Assembly (NCBI RefSeq): GCF_900114625.1
Contig: NZ_FOZL01000001.1
Span: 3,720,001-3,784,000, forward strand
Direction: 5' to 3'
Source of the DNA: Granulicella pectinivorans
GTDB taxonomy: Bacteria; Acidobacteriota; Terriglobia; Terriglobales; Acidobacteriaceae
Length of the DNA: 64,000 nt
Below the pieces are notes generated by a model. That model was not told the DNA's origin, made no database searches, and worked only from the letters and a program-made list of their open reading frames with translations. The position numbers were made by a program, and so were the translations under genes. Shown here in pieces: positions 50,596-58,027 of the stretch (the first letter of the stretch is position 1; the number at the start of each line of letters is the position of its first letter).

Positions 50596-51602
50596 AGCTC
50601 GCAGACATAGCCCGCCATCTGGATGCGACGCTCGTGGGTGATCCCGCGGCTGAGATCACCGGCATTGCCGGCATCGAGGAGGCGGGTGCGGGGCACCTGA
50701 CCTTCGTGGCAAACCCGAAGTATGCCGCGATGGCGCGGACGACCAGGGCTACGGCGATTCTGGTCGATCCTGCGTTCCCCGAGATCGAGACGGCTACGCT
50801 GCGTCTCGCGAATCCTTACCTTGGGTTCGCGCGTGCAATTGAGCTGTTCTATACGCCTCCGGCCTATGCGATGGGGATCCATCCGACGGCGGTGATCGCA
50901 GTGACGGCGAAGATTGGCGAAGGCGCGCACATTGGGCCGTATGCGGTCATCTCCGATGACGTGGAGATTGGGCCGCATGCGACGATTCTGGCTCATGCGG
51001 TGGTCTATCCGGGGGTTCGCGCCGGGGCGCATCTTTTCCTGCATGCGCATGCGATTGTGCGAGAGCATTGCCATCTGGGCGATGGGGTCATCGTGCAGAA
51101 TGGCGCGGTGATTGGGGCGGATGGCTTTGGGTTCGCGCGGCAGCAGGGGCCGAATCCGTTGCCCGGTGGGCCCTGGTACAAGATTGTGCAGTCCGGGCCA
51201 GCGGTGCTGGAAGACAACGTCGAGGTACAGGCGAATGCGTGTATCGACCGGGCTTCGATCGGCGAGACGCGGATCCAGGCCGGGGCGAAGATCGACAACC
51301 TGGTGCAGGTCGGGCACGGATCCACGGTTGGACCGAATACATTGCTTTGTGCTCAGGTTGGCCTGGCCGGGTCGACGACCATTGGGAAGAACGTGATTCT
51401 TGCGGGGCAGGTTGGGGTGGCGGGACATCTGACCGTGGGCGATGGGGTGATCGCGACGGCGCAGTCGGGGATCCCGAACGATGTCGCGGCGGGCAAGAAG
51501 GTCAGTGGGTATCCGGCGGTCGACAGCATGCAGTGGCTGCGGACTACGGCGCTGATCAATAAACTTCCCGGGATTCTACGGGACCTCAAGAAGCAGTCTT
51601 AG
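50592..51602 (+). CDS. lpxD: UDP-3-O-(3-hydroxyacyl)glucosamine N-acyltransferase LpxD
   Basis: This 336-residue enzyme has an N-terminal uridine-binding domain (residues 1-100), then left-handed parallel beta-helix hexapeptides (IGEGAHIGPYAVISDDVEIG) and a C-terminal helix. The catalytic His region is DNLVQVGHGSTVGP, and GADGFGFARQ is typical of LpxD. It adds the second acyl chain to the lipid A precursor in the cytoplasm. The start overlaps the previous gene's stop (ATGA). The 3' end overlaps the convergent DUF1801 gene by 17 bases. Confidence 0.95.
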   Translation: MKLADIARHLDATLVGDPAAEITGIAGIEEAGAGHLTFVANPKYAAMARTTRATAILVDPAFPEIETATLRLANPYLGFARAIELFYTPPAYAMGIHPTAVIAVTAKIGEGAHIGPYAVISDDVEIGPHATILAHAVVYPGVRAGAHLFLHAHAIVREHCHLGDGVIVQNGAVIGADGFGFARQQGPNPLPGGPWYKIVQSGPAVLEDNVEVQANACIDRASIGETRIQAGAKIDNLVQVGHGSTVGPNTLLCAQVGLAGSTTIGKNVILAGQVGVAGHLTVGDGVIATAQSGIPNDVAAGKKVSGYPAVDSMQWLRTTALINKLPGILRDLKKQS

Positions 51603-52020
51603 GCTTCTTCTTTTTGGCGAGTCGCGCGGTGACCGCAGTGGTGTTGGCCGCGACTGCTGCGCGGATGAGTTGCTTGAGGGCGGCCTCGTCGATCTTCTCG
51701 CCTTCATGAATGTCGATCGCACGGCGCACGTTTCCTTCCAGGCTGGAGTTGAAGAGCTTCCTGGGATCGTCGAGCTCGGCTCCGGTGGCGAAAGTGAGCT
51801 TTACGACCTGCTTGTAGGATTCGCCGGTGCAGACGATGCCGTCGTGCTCCCAGACGGGGACGCCTCTCCACTTCCACTCCTCGACGATTTCGGGGTCGGC
51901 TTCGTGGATGAGCTGGCGGATATGGGCGAGGGTTTCGCCACGCCAGTCGGCGAGATCGTGAATGCGCTGGGTGATCTTCTCGGGTGCCTTTGCGCCATGC
52001 TCCAGCTCTTGTGGTTTCAT
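51586..52020 (-). CDS. DUF1801 domain-containing protein
   Basis: This 144-residue protein has the DUF1801/YdhG fold: LAHIRQLIHEADPEIVEEWKWRGVPVWEHDGIVC, then YKQVVKLTFATGAELDDP and the helix DEAALKQLIRAAVAA. Related proteins include frataxin-like iron chaperones of Bacillus. The function of this branch is not known. ATG at 52018-52020 has GGAGG four bases upstream. It ends inside the last codons of lpxD on the other strand. The C-terminus is a Lys-rich tail. Confidence 0.85.
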   Translation of the reverse strand: MKPQELEHGAKAPEKITQRIHDLADWRGETLAHIRQLIHEADPEIVEEWKWRGVPVWEHDGIVCTGESYKQVVKLTFATGAELDDPRKLFNSSLEGNVRRAIDIHEGEKIDEAALKQLIRAAVAANTTAVTARLAKKKKPKTAS

Positions 52021-52107
52021 GCTTCCTCCAATGCTTGCGATCTTAGTACAGCCGGGCGGGAACGCGCTCCGTCCTGTCTTCGGCAGTCAACCTGATACCC
52101 TAGAGGC

Positions 52108-52464
52108 ATGCGTTCTGTCCCCCTGCTGGCTCTTGCCGCGACCCTCCTGTTTACCGCCGGCTGCCACTCCCGCTATATCGAAGCGACGGTCACGAACCAC
52201 ACGTCGGCTCCGATTCCTCTGCTTGAAGTGGACTACCCGAGCGCGAGCTTCGGCACGGAGAATCTGGCTCCGGAGGGTGTGTTTCACTATCGCTTCAAGG
52301 TACTTGGCTCCGGACCGACGAAGCTGCTCTACACGGATGCGATGCACCACGATCACACCTCCGATGGGCCGTCGTTGAATGAGAGCATCGAAGGCAGGCT
52401 TTCCATTGACATCACCAATTCAGCGGCGCAATGGAGCCTGACGCCAAAGGCCGCTACACGCTAG
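52108..52464 (+). CDS. Small lipoprotein of unknown function
   Basis: This 118-residue protein begins with a lipoprotein signal (LLALAATLLFTAGC, lipobox TAGC) so the mature chain starts at Cys19. The rest is beta-rich (YIEATVTNHTSAPIPLLEVDYP, SFGTENLAPEGVFHYRFKV), like a small immunoglobulin-type domain. It lies 26 bases before tmk on the same strand. No partner or activity can be inferred. Confidence 0.7.
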   Translation: MRSVPLLALAATLLFTAGCHSRYIEATVTNHTSAPIPLLEVDYPSASFGTENLAPEGVFHYRFKVLGSGPTKLLYTDAMHHDHTSDGPSLNESIEGRLSIDITNSAAQWSLTPKAATR

Positions 52465-52489
52465 CGGGTAAAGGCGATACCCTGTCCTT

Positions 52490-53158
52490 ATGGCACGCGG
52501 CTTTTTTATTACCTTCGAGGGTCTGGACGGCTCCGGCAAGACGACCCAGCTTCGCCGCCTTGCGCAGTACCTGACCGATACCGGTCGCACGGTTATCACG
52601 ATGCGCAATCCAGGATCGACGCCTCTGGGCGACCGCATCCGCTCCATTCTGCTTGATTCCCGCTCCGAAGCGACGCTGGGCACGATCGCCCCGCATACCG
52701 AACTGGCGCTGATGTTCGCGGACCGGGCGCAGTCCATCGCCGAGGTGATTCTGCCTGCGCTTGAGGCTGGCGCGATCGTCCTTTGCGACCGGTACACGGA
52801 CTCGTCGGAGGCTTATCAGGGCGGAGGGCGCGGGCTTGGCTCGGAGCCGATTCTTGCGTTGCACAAGGCTCTCTGCGGCAACCTTCAGCCGGATCTGACG
52901 CTGCTTCTTCTGCCTAATCTGCAGACGTCCCTGAACCGCGCGCGCCGCCGGAACCAGAAGCATATCCAGACCGAAGGAACGGACGAGAATCGCTTCGAAC
53001 GCGAGTCGGACGAGTTCTACGCACGCATTCATGGGGCGTACCTGGCCATTGCTGTGCGCGAGACGGGGCGTGTCCTGGCCATCACGGACGACGCCTCCAT
53101 CGACCTGATTGAGCTGCAGATTCGCGATGCGGTGGAAGCGCGTCTGCCCACGCTATGA
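52490..53158 (+). CDS. tmk: Thymidylate kinase
   Basis: This 222-residue kinase has the P-loop EGLDGSGKTT (residue 10 on) and CDRYTDSSEAYQGGGRGL, with the DRY motif and the lid-side sequence. The usual R-E-P-G-G-T dTMP-phosphate motif reads RNPGST at residues 39-44. It phosphorylates dTMP to dTDP. The stop overlaps the start of the P450 gene (ATGA), so the two are translated together. An insertion of about 12 residues rich in Gln/Lys/Glu (NQKHIQTEGTDENRF) lies near 155-170. Confidence 0.94.
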   Translation: MARGFFITFEGLDGSGKTTQLRRLAQYLTDTGRTVITMRNPGSTPLGDRIRSILLDSRSEATLGTIAPHTELALMFADRAQSIAEVILPALEAGAIVLCDRYTDSSEAYQGGGRGLGSEPILALHKALCGNLQPDLTLLLLPNLQTSLNRARRRNQKHIQTEGTDENRFERESDEFYARIHGAYLAIAVRETGRVLAITDDASIDLIELQIRDAVEARLPTL

Positions 53159-54579
53159 CCACACCGCCCATCGTCGAGATCGATCCCAAGGCGACTGCCC
53201 CGGACGGAGCATGGAAGATTCCTCCGGGGCTGCCGCTCTCCCTGCCCTACTACGCGTTTAAGCCGTGGGTGAAGCTGGGCCATCCGATCCTGCTGTTCGA
53301 GTATCTGCACCGAAAATTTGGGAACATCGCGCACTACCGCCTGTTCAACACGTACATCATCTTCGTCAACGACCCGGAGTACATTCGCGAGATTCTCATC
53401 AACCAGGCCGGGTCGTTTGTGAAGGAGCGCACGCTGAAGCGGATGAAGATCCTGCTGGGCGAAGGGCTGATTACGTCGGACGATCCGATCCATAAACGGC
53501 AGCGCCGCATTGCCGCACCTGCGTTTCACCGGCAGCGCATCCAGGCGTATGGAGAGACGATTGCCGCGGCTGCAGCGGGGCAGCGCGATCGGTGGCAGGC
53601 AGGGGCAACGATCGATATCGCCGCAGGCATGATGGATCTATCGCTCGAGATTGTGGCGAGGACGCTGTTCGACACGGAGGTGACGGACGATGTCCGGCGC
53701 ATCAACGACGATGTCAACGCGATCATGGGCCTGTACAACTTCCTGATCGGCCTGCCGAAGCTGGAATCGTATCTCAACTGGCCGATCCCAGGCGTCATCA
53801 AGTTTCGGCGGTCGCGCGACCGTTTGAATGCGACGGTCGACCGTTTGATTGCGGAGCACAAAGCCGCGGGCGTCGATAAAGGCGATCTGCTCTCCATGCT
53901 GCTTTCGAGCAAGGACGACGAGGAGGATGCGCTCGGCGAGCATACCGGAATGTCCGACCAGCAGGTGCGCGACGAGGTGCTGACGATCTTCCTGGCAGGG
54001 TACGAGACCGTTGCCAATGGACTGACCTGGACGTGGTACCTGCTGAGCCAGAACCCCGACGCCGAGGCGAAGCTGCATGCGGAGCTCGATGCGGTGCTGG
54101 GCAATGGCGATGGCACGCACCGACTGCCGACGCTGGCGGACTACCCGCAGCTTCGCTATACGGAACAGGTCTTTGCGGAGGCGATGCGGCTGTACCCGCC
54201 GGCGTGGGCGATGGGACGGATGTCGACGAAGCCGGTGACGCTGGGACCGTGGCGGATTCCGCCGGGGGCGCACTTCTTCTTCTCGCAGTACATCATGCAC
54301 CGCAGCGAAGAGTACTTTCCGGATCCGCTGCGGTTCGATCCCGATCGCCATACGGCGGAGGGCAAAGCAGGTCGCCCGAAGTTCGCCTACTTCCCTTTCG
54401 GCGGAGGCAACCGGCAGTGCATCGGCGAGGCCTTTGCGTGGATGGAGGGCATCTTCTCGATTGCGACGCTGGCCAGCCGCTGGCGGATGGAGTACATGGG
54501 CACTACGCCGCCGATGCCGCAGGCGAAGATTACGCTGCGTCCGCGCGATCCTTTGATGATGCGTCTCCTTGCCCGCTAA
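53155..54579 (+). CDS. Cytochrome P450
   Basis: This 474-residue P450 has the I-helix AGYETVA oxygen-activation motif near 282, EAMRLYPP K-helix ExxR, and the heme ligand FGGGNRQCIGEAFA near 425. No membrane anchor is present, so it is soluble, like CYP102/CYP110-type bacterial enzymes that often oxidise fatty acids or terpenes. No ferredoxin or reductase gene is next to it. It overlaps tmk by four bases. Substrate unknown; hydroxylation of a fatty acid or a hopanoid-type lipid is possible. Confidence 0.93.
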   Translation: MTTPPIVEIDPKATAPDGAWKIPPGLPLSLPYYAFKPWVKLGHPILLFEYLHRKFGNIAHYRLFNTYIIFVNDPEYIREILINQAGSFVKERTLKRMKILLGEGLITSDDPIHKRQRRIAAPAFHRQRIQAYGETIAAAAAGQRDRWQAGATIDIAAGMMDLSLEIVARTLFDTEVTDDVRRINDDVNAIMGLYNFLIGLPKLESYLNWPIPGVIKFRRSRDRLNATVDRLIAEHKAAGVDKGDLLSMLLSSKDDEEDALGEHTGMSDQQVRDEVLTIFLAGYETVANGLTWTWYLLSQNPDAEAKLHAELDAVLGNGDGTHRLPTLADYPQLRYTEQVFAEAMRLYPPAWAMGRMSTKPVTLGPWRIPPGAHFFFSQYIMHRSEEYFPDPLRFDPDRHTAEGKAGRPKFAYFPFGGGNRQCIGEAFAWMEGIFSIATLASRWRMEYMGTTPPMPQAKITLRPRDPLMMRLLAR

Positions 54580-54610
54580 CGCATCGGTAAGTCCATGCAT
54601 ACAATGAGGT

Positions 54611-55339
54611 ATGCGTATGACCTCGATCTTCGTCGCCCCACTGCTGCTTGCCTCTTCGCTTCTCTCCGCCCAGACCGTCAATAGCCCATCGCTCGCGATC
54701 ACCAAGGACAACCGGACGCTCTCGGTTTCGGCCAGCGATCATGCGGAGGCCGAGCCCGAGGTCGCGGAGATCCACATTGGGTTCACGGCGTACGGCATGA
54801 CGCTTCCGGAGACCTACAAGGCCGCATCGGCAACGTCGAACGGCATTGTGAAGGCGCTGGTGGACGCGGGTGCGCAGAAGTCCGAGATCCAGAGCCAGAG
54901 CCAGCAGGTGGCGCGCCTGCAGGACTATGAGGTGAAGGCGCAGAAGGGGATGAAGTTCCGCGTGCAGCAGAGCTGGACGGTGAGCGTTGCGCCCAAGGAT
55001 GCGGCGTTGGTTCTCGACGCGGCGATCCAGGCGGGCGCGAACCAGAGCGGCGACATCAATTGGCGGATGAAGAACAGCGTGGCACTGGATACGGAGGCGA
55101 TTCGCCGTGCGACAGAGCGTGCGCGCCTCATGGCGACGGAGCTTGCGAAGGGGATGGGCGTCACGCTCGGCAAACCGCTGTATGCGACGAATACCGTGAG
55201 CAACGGGCTGATCGCTCCGCGAATGATGATGTCCGCCATGGCGCGTTCGGCGAACAGCGATCAGGTCGCACCGCTCTCAATCGAAGCGCAACGTGTCCAG
55301 AGCGAAGCGACGGTGCAGGTTATCTATGCAATCGAGTAA
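54611..55339 (+). CDS. SIMPL/DUF541 periplasmic protein
   Basis: This 242-residue protein has a signal peptide (FVAPLLLASSLLSAQ) and the SIMPL domain: LSVSASDHAEAEPEVAEIHIGF, then KSEIQSQSQQVARL and AIRRATERARLMATELAKGMGV near the end. SIMPL proteins form periplasmic assemblies; their role is linked to envelope stress in some species. Start at ATG 54611 or two codons later. It follows the P450 gene after 31 bases and is convergent with the run of small secreted proteins. Confidence 0.85.
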   Translation: MRMTSIFVAPLLLASSLLSAQTVNSPSLAITKDNRTLSVSASDHAEAEPEVAEIHIGFTAYGMTLPETYKAASATSNGIVKALVDAGAQKSEIQSQSQQVARLQDYEVKAQKGMKFRVQQSWTVSVAPKDAALVLDAAIQAGANQSGDINWRMKNSVALDTEAIRRATERARLMATELAKGMGVTLGKPLYATNTVSNGLIAPRMMMSAMARSANSDQVAPLSIEAQRVQSEATVQVIYAIE

Positions 55340-55346
55340 ACGCCCG

Positions 55347-55643
55347 CTACTTGAGCTTGGCCTTTAGCTCGCGAGCCATCTTCTCCACGGCCTCTGCCTT
55401 GCGGACCACGTCGAGCGAGAGCTGATCCTTGGTGCTCCTGTCGACGCTGACCTTCAACTCCGCAGCCATCTTCAACAAGGCGTTGGTCTCTTCGAGGAGC
55501 TGCTTCTGCTTGTCGGACATGGGCGGCTTGTCCGTCACTGCCGGCGGCGGAGGCGTGGGGAGTACGGGAGCCGCGGACTGGGCCCATGCGGAGGTCATCA
55601 GTGTCATCGCTGCGATGAGCGCCGCTGTTTGCATTGCTTTCAT
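55347..55643 (-). CDS. Small secreted coiled-coil protein, paralogue 1 of 4
   Basis: This 98-residue protein has a signal peptide (TAALIAAMTLMTSAWAQ), a Pro-rich linker and a helical C-terminal half with DKQKQLLEETNALLKMAAEL and VVRKAEAVEKMARELKAKLK. The same pattern occurs in the three genes upstream. Its start overlaps the previous stop (ATGA). It is the shortest and most diverged of the four. Function unknown. Confidence 0.75.
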   Translation of the reverse strand: MKAMQTAALIAAMTLMTSAWAQSAAPVLPTPPPPAVTDKPPMSDKQKQLLEETNALLKMAAELKVSVDRSTKDQLSLDVVRKAEAVEKMARELKAKLK

Positions 55644-56068
55644 AACTTCTCTCCCTTCGCCCGTTCTTTCAAGCTGCGAGCCAACTGCTCGATCTTTTCG
55701 ATCTGGCGCAGCATGGTCTCCTGCAACTCCCTGGTATCGCCCTTCCCGGCATTGGCCTGGAGTTCGTTGGCCATCCGCAAGAGCTGGGCAGACTCCCGGG
55801 TCAAAGCTTTCTGCCGATCCAGGACAGCCTGGTGGGAACGCAAATACGCCAGCCGCTTGTCCTCGAGGGGATCGCCCGTACTGGATGCGCCTTTCCTCAA
55901 CGTGGGGTCGTCATAGGGGTTATACGAGGATGGCAATGTCAGCGGTGCAGGCACCCCGGTTACGGGAGCCGGCGCGGAAGGAGCCTTCTGCGCCACGGCG
56001 ACAGCGGCCAACATACCAGGAAGTACCGCCGCCAGGAGCACTTCCCTTGTCTTCCGACTCATTCGCAT
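55640..56068 (-). CDS. Small secreted coiled-coil protein, paralogue 2 of 4
   Basis: This 142-residue protein has a signal peptide (EVLLAAVLPGMLAAVAVAQ), a Pro/Ala-rich linker and a helical tail: DRQKALTRESAQLLRMANEL, then ETMLRQIEKIEQLARSLKER. ATG at 56066-56068 was preferred to an ATG six codons upstream because AAGGAGAG lies seven bases before it. It is preceded by a 73-base gap and followed by an overlapping paralogue. The tail looks like two helices joined by a polar turn. Confidence 0.78.
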   Translation of the reverse strand: MRMSRKTREVLLAAVLPGMLAAVAVAQKAPSAPAPVTGVPAPLTLPSSYNPYDDPTLRKGASSTGDPLEDKRLAYLRSHQAVLDRQKALTRESAQLLRMANELQANAGKGDTRELQETMLRQIEKIEQLARSLKERAKGEKL

Positions 56069-56141
56069 CGACGAACTCTCCTTCATGCAGCTCCATCCTA
56101 ACCTGCCACTCCGTACCCGATACGCCGCGCTCTCGAGGCAC

Positions 56142-56513
56142 CTAGCGTGACCCCTTCATGCGCTCCTTCACGTTGTGCGCAAGCCTTTCAATCGTTTCGG
56201 CCTGACGCAGCATCTCCGCCTGCGTGACACTCCCGTCGCTCTTCTGTGCCTTGAAGTGCAGTTCGCCCGCCACGTTCAGGAGCTCGGTGGCCTCGCGCGT
56301 CAACTGCTTCTGGCGTTCGGCGTTTGCGCTCTTGACCCTCAGCATCTCCATCCTGCGGTGAGCGTCGCCAAACTGGTCGTCGGACTGCATCGTATCCGAC
56401 GGCAGGCCGAACGGATCCGGCGCTGAGCTCTGTGACGCTGGCTTCTGCATCGCCGCTCCGGTTCCCATGCAGCTTCCCAGAATCATCGCCACCACCGTTC
56501 CCTTCAGCTTCAC
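56142..56513 (-). CDS. Small secreted coiled-coil protein, paralogue 3 of 4
   Basis: This 123-residue protein has a weak signal peptide (TVVAMILGSCMGTGAAM) and the shared tail ERQKQLTREATELLNVAGEL, then AEMLRQAETIERLAHNVKER, ending MKGSR. The start is GTG at 56511-56513, directly after the TAG stop of paralogue 4. Cys15 falls in the signal region and could be a lipobox variant (LGSC). Function unknown. Confidence 0.75.
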   Translation of the reverse strand: MKLKGTVVAMILGSCMGTGAAMQKPASQSSAPDPFGLPSDTMQSDDQFGDAHRRMEMLRVKSANAERQKQLTREATELLNVAGELHFKAQKSDGSVTQAEMLRQAETIERLAHNVKERMKGSR

Positions 56514-56963
56514 CTAGCGCGCTCCCTTCATCCGTTCCTTCACATCCTTCGCGAGCTTCTCGATCATGCCGATCTGACGCAGCATCTCCTCGTGCGTAAG
56601 GCCTGAGGTGTTGGAGGCGATCTTGCCCTGCAGATCCGCCACCATGCGGAGCAACTGATCGCTCTCCAAAGCGAGCGCCCTATGCCGTTCCATGTTGGCC
56701 ATGCTGGCGCGGACTGCAGCGACGTTGCGGTTCACGGTAGAATCCGAGCTATCGTCCGGCAGTCCGAGATCCAATCCGGTGCTGCCCGGACCGCGTCCAT
56801 TGTCCGAGGCCGGAGTGCTCGTTGCACTTCCCGTCCCGGTGAGCGGAGGGACTGTCGATCCACCGATCGGCAGCCGCTTCTGGGCCTTCATCGTTGCGCC
56901 GGGGACGAGCAACATGCATCCGGCGACCAGCCAGCCAAAGCGCTGTTTCCGTACCGTTGTCAT
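56514..56963 (-). CDS. Small secreted coiled-coil protein, paralogue 4 of 4 (first in operon)
   Basis: This 149-residue protein has a signal peptide (FGWLVAGCMLLVPGATMKAQ), a Ser/Thr/Gly-rich linker and the shared tail RHRALALESDQLLRMVADL, then EEMLRQIGMIEKLAKDVKER, ending MKGAR. ATG at 56961-56963 was chosen over a longer open frame as the signal peptide follows. It is divergent from the MscS gene 125 bases away, so it is the first gene of the four-gene set. Function unknown. Confidence 0.78.
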   Translation of the reverse strand: MTTVRKQRFGWLVAGCMLLVPGATMKAQKRLPIGGSTVPPLTGTGSATSTPASDNGRGPGSTGLDLGLPDDSSDSTVNRNVAAVRASMANMERHRALALESDQLLRMVADLQGKIASNTSGLTHEEMLRQIGMIEKLAKDVKERMKGAR

Positions 56964-57088
56964 CAGAAACGCCTCTCCGCCGCAGGGGCAGAACCCTTGC
57001 TTCCCTTCGGCCCGATTTGGCATCCATGTACAGAAGACGCCGTAGCGGCACAACCTAAGTACCAACAAGAACTGGACGAGATATCACG

Positions 57089-58027
57089 ATGATGCTCCTT
57101 AACCCATTGAATCCGCAAGATGAGCCCTCACTGAATCTGAAAGGGATCGAGCATACCTGGCACGCCGATCTGATCGTCATGGTCCGGGATCGCCTGCCGA
57201 AGGTGCTGGTGACGCTCCTGTTCCTCTTCATTCTGTGGCGGATCGTCGCATTTTTCGTCAAGAGGATCAAACGCGTCGCCGACCGCAGAACGGGAAACGC
57301 CCATCGGGCGGCGCAGCTCCGCACCATTGCCTCCACGCTGAGGGCGACGTCGTATGCGATCCTCGGCCTGCTGGCCTTCTTGCAGATTCTGACGCTGCTG
57401 AACATCCCCTACACCGGACTATTGGCTTCGGCAGGAATCCTCGGCGTGGGCATCGGCCTGGGCGCGCAGAGCCTCTTCAAGGACATCATCAACGGCATCT
57501 TCATCCTGGTGGAAGACCAGTACAACGTGGGCGAGGTGGTGAAGGTCGCGGCGCTGCAAGGCACGGTCGAGAATCTGACCCTGCGTTCGACAACGCTGCG
57601 GGATGGGGATGGAACGGTCTATATCGTCCCGAACTCGCAGGTGGCCACCGTGGCGAATCTGTCCCGCGACTATTCGGTGGGTACGCTGAATCTCTCGGTC
57701 GACGCGAGCGCGAACCCCGATGCCGTGATCACCCTGCTGAAGCAACTCTCAAGAGAGCTGGCCAGCGATGTTGCCTTCAAGGACATCCTGCTCGACACAC
57801 CCACTGTGCTGGGGGTGAATGAGATCAAGGGTCGCGAAGTGATTTACCCGATCAATATGCGGGTGCGGGCGAACCAGAGGGACGGCGTGCTGCGTGAGCT
57901 GCGGCGGCGGGTGATCCTTGCGTTCGAGTCGAACGGGATTCCGCTGGGTGTGTCGGCAGATATGCTGCTGATGCAGGCGAAGCGGGATCCGACGGCTCCT
58001 CCGGCTCCGCCCACGATTGGAAGTTAA
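57089..58027 (+). CDS. Small-conductance mechanosensitive channel (MscS family)
   Basis: This 312-residue channel has three membrane helices and the pore-lining helix with GLLASAGILGVGIGLGAQSLFKDIINGIFILVEDQYNVGE, then the beta domain VENLTLRSTTLRDGDGTVYIVPNSQV. It opens under membrane tension and releases solutes during osmotic downshock. Its last two codons overlap the convergent DUF255 gene in a shared TTAA. It is divergent from the run of small secreted proteins. The C-terminus is a short Pro-rich tail. Confidence 0.92.
   Translation: MMLLNPLNPQDEPSLNLKGIEHTWHADLIVMVRDRLPKVLVTLLFLFILWRIVAFFVKRIKRVADRRTGNAHRAAQLRTIASTLRATSYAILGLLAFLQILTLLNIPYTGLLASAGILGVGIGLGAQSLFKDIINGIFILVEDQYNVGEVVKVAALQGTVENLTLRSTTLRDGDGTVYIVPNSQVATVANLSRDYSVGTLNLSVDASANPDAVITLLKQLSRELASDVAFKDILLDTPTVLGVNEIKGREVIYPINMRVRANQRDGVLRELRRRVILAFESNGIPLGVSADMLLMQAKRDPTAPPAPPTIGS

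Noticed and set aside
50097..51428. A 443-codon open frame antisense to the lpxD region
   Set aside because: No start context and an Arg/Pro-rich product without motifs. lpxD and its upstream gene explain the region.
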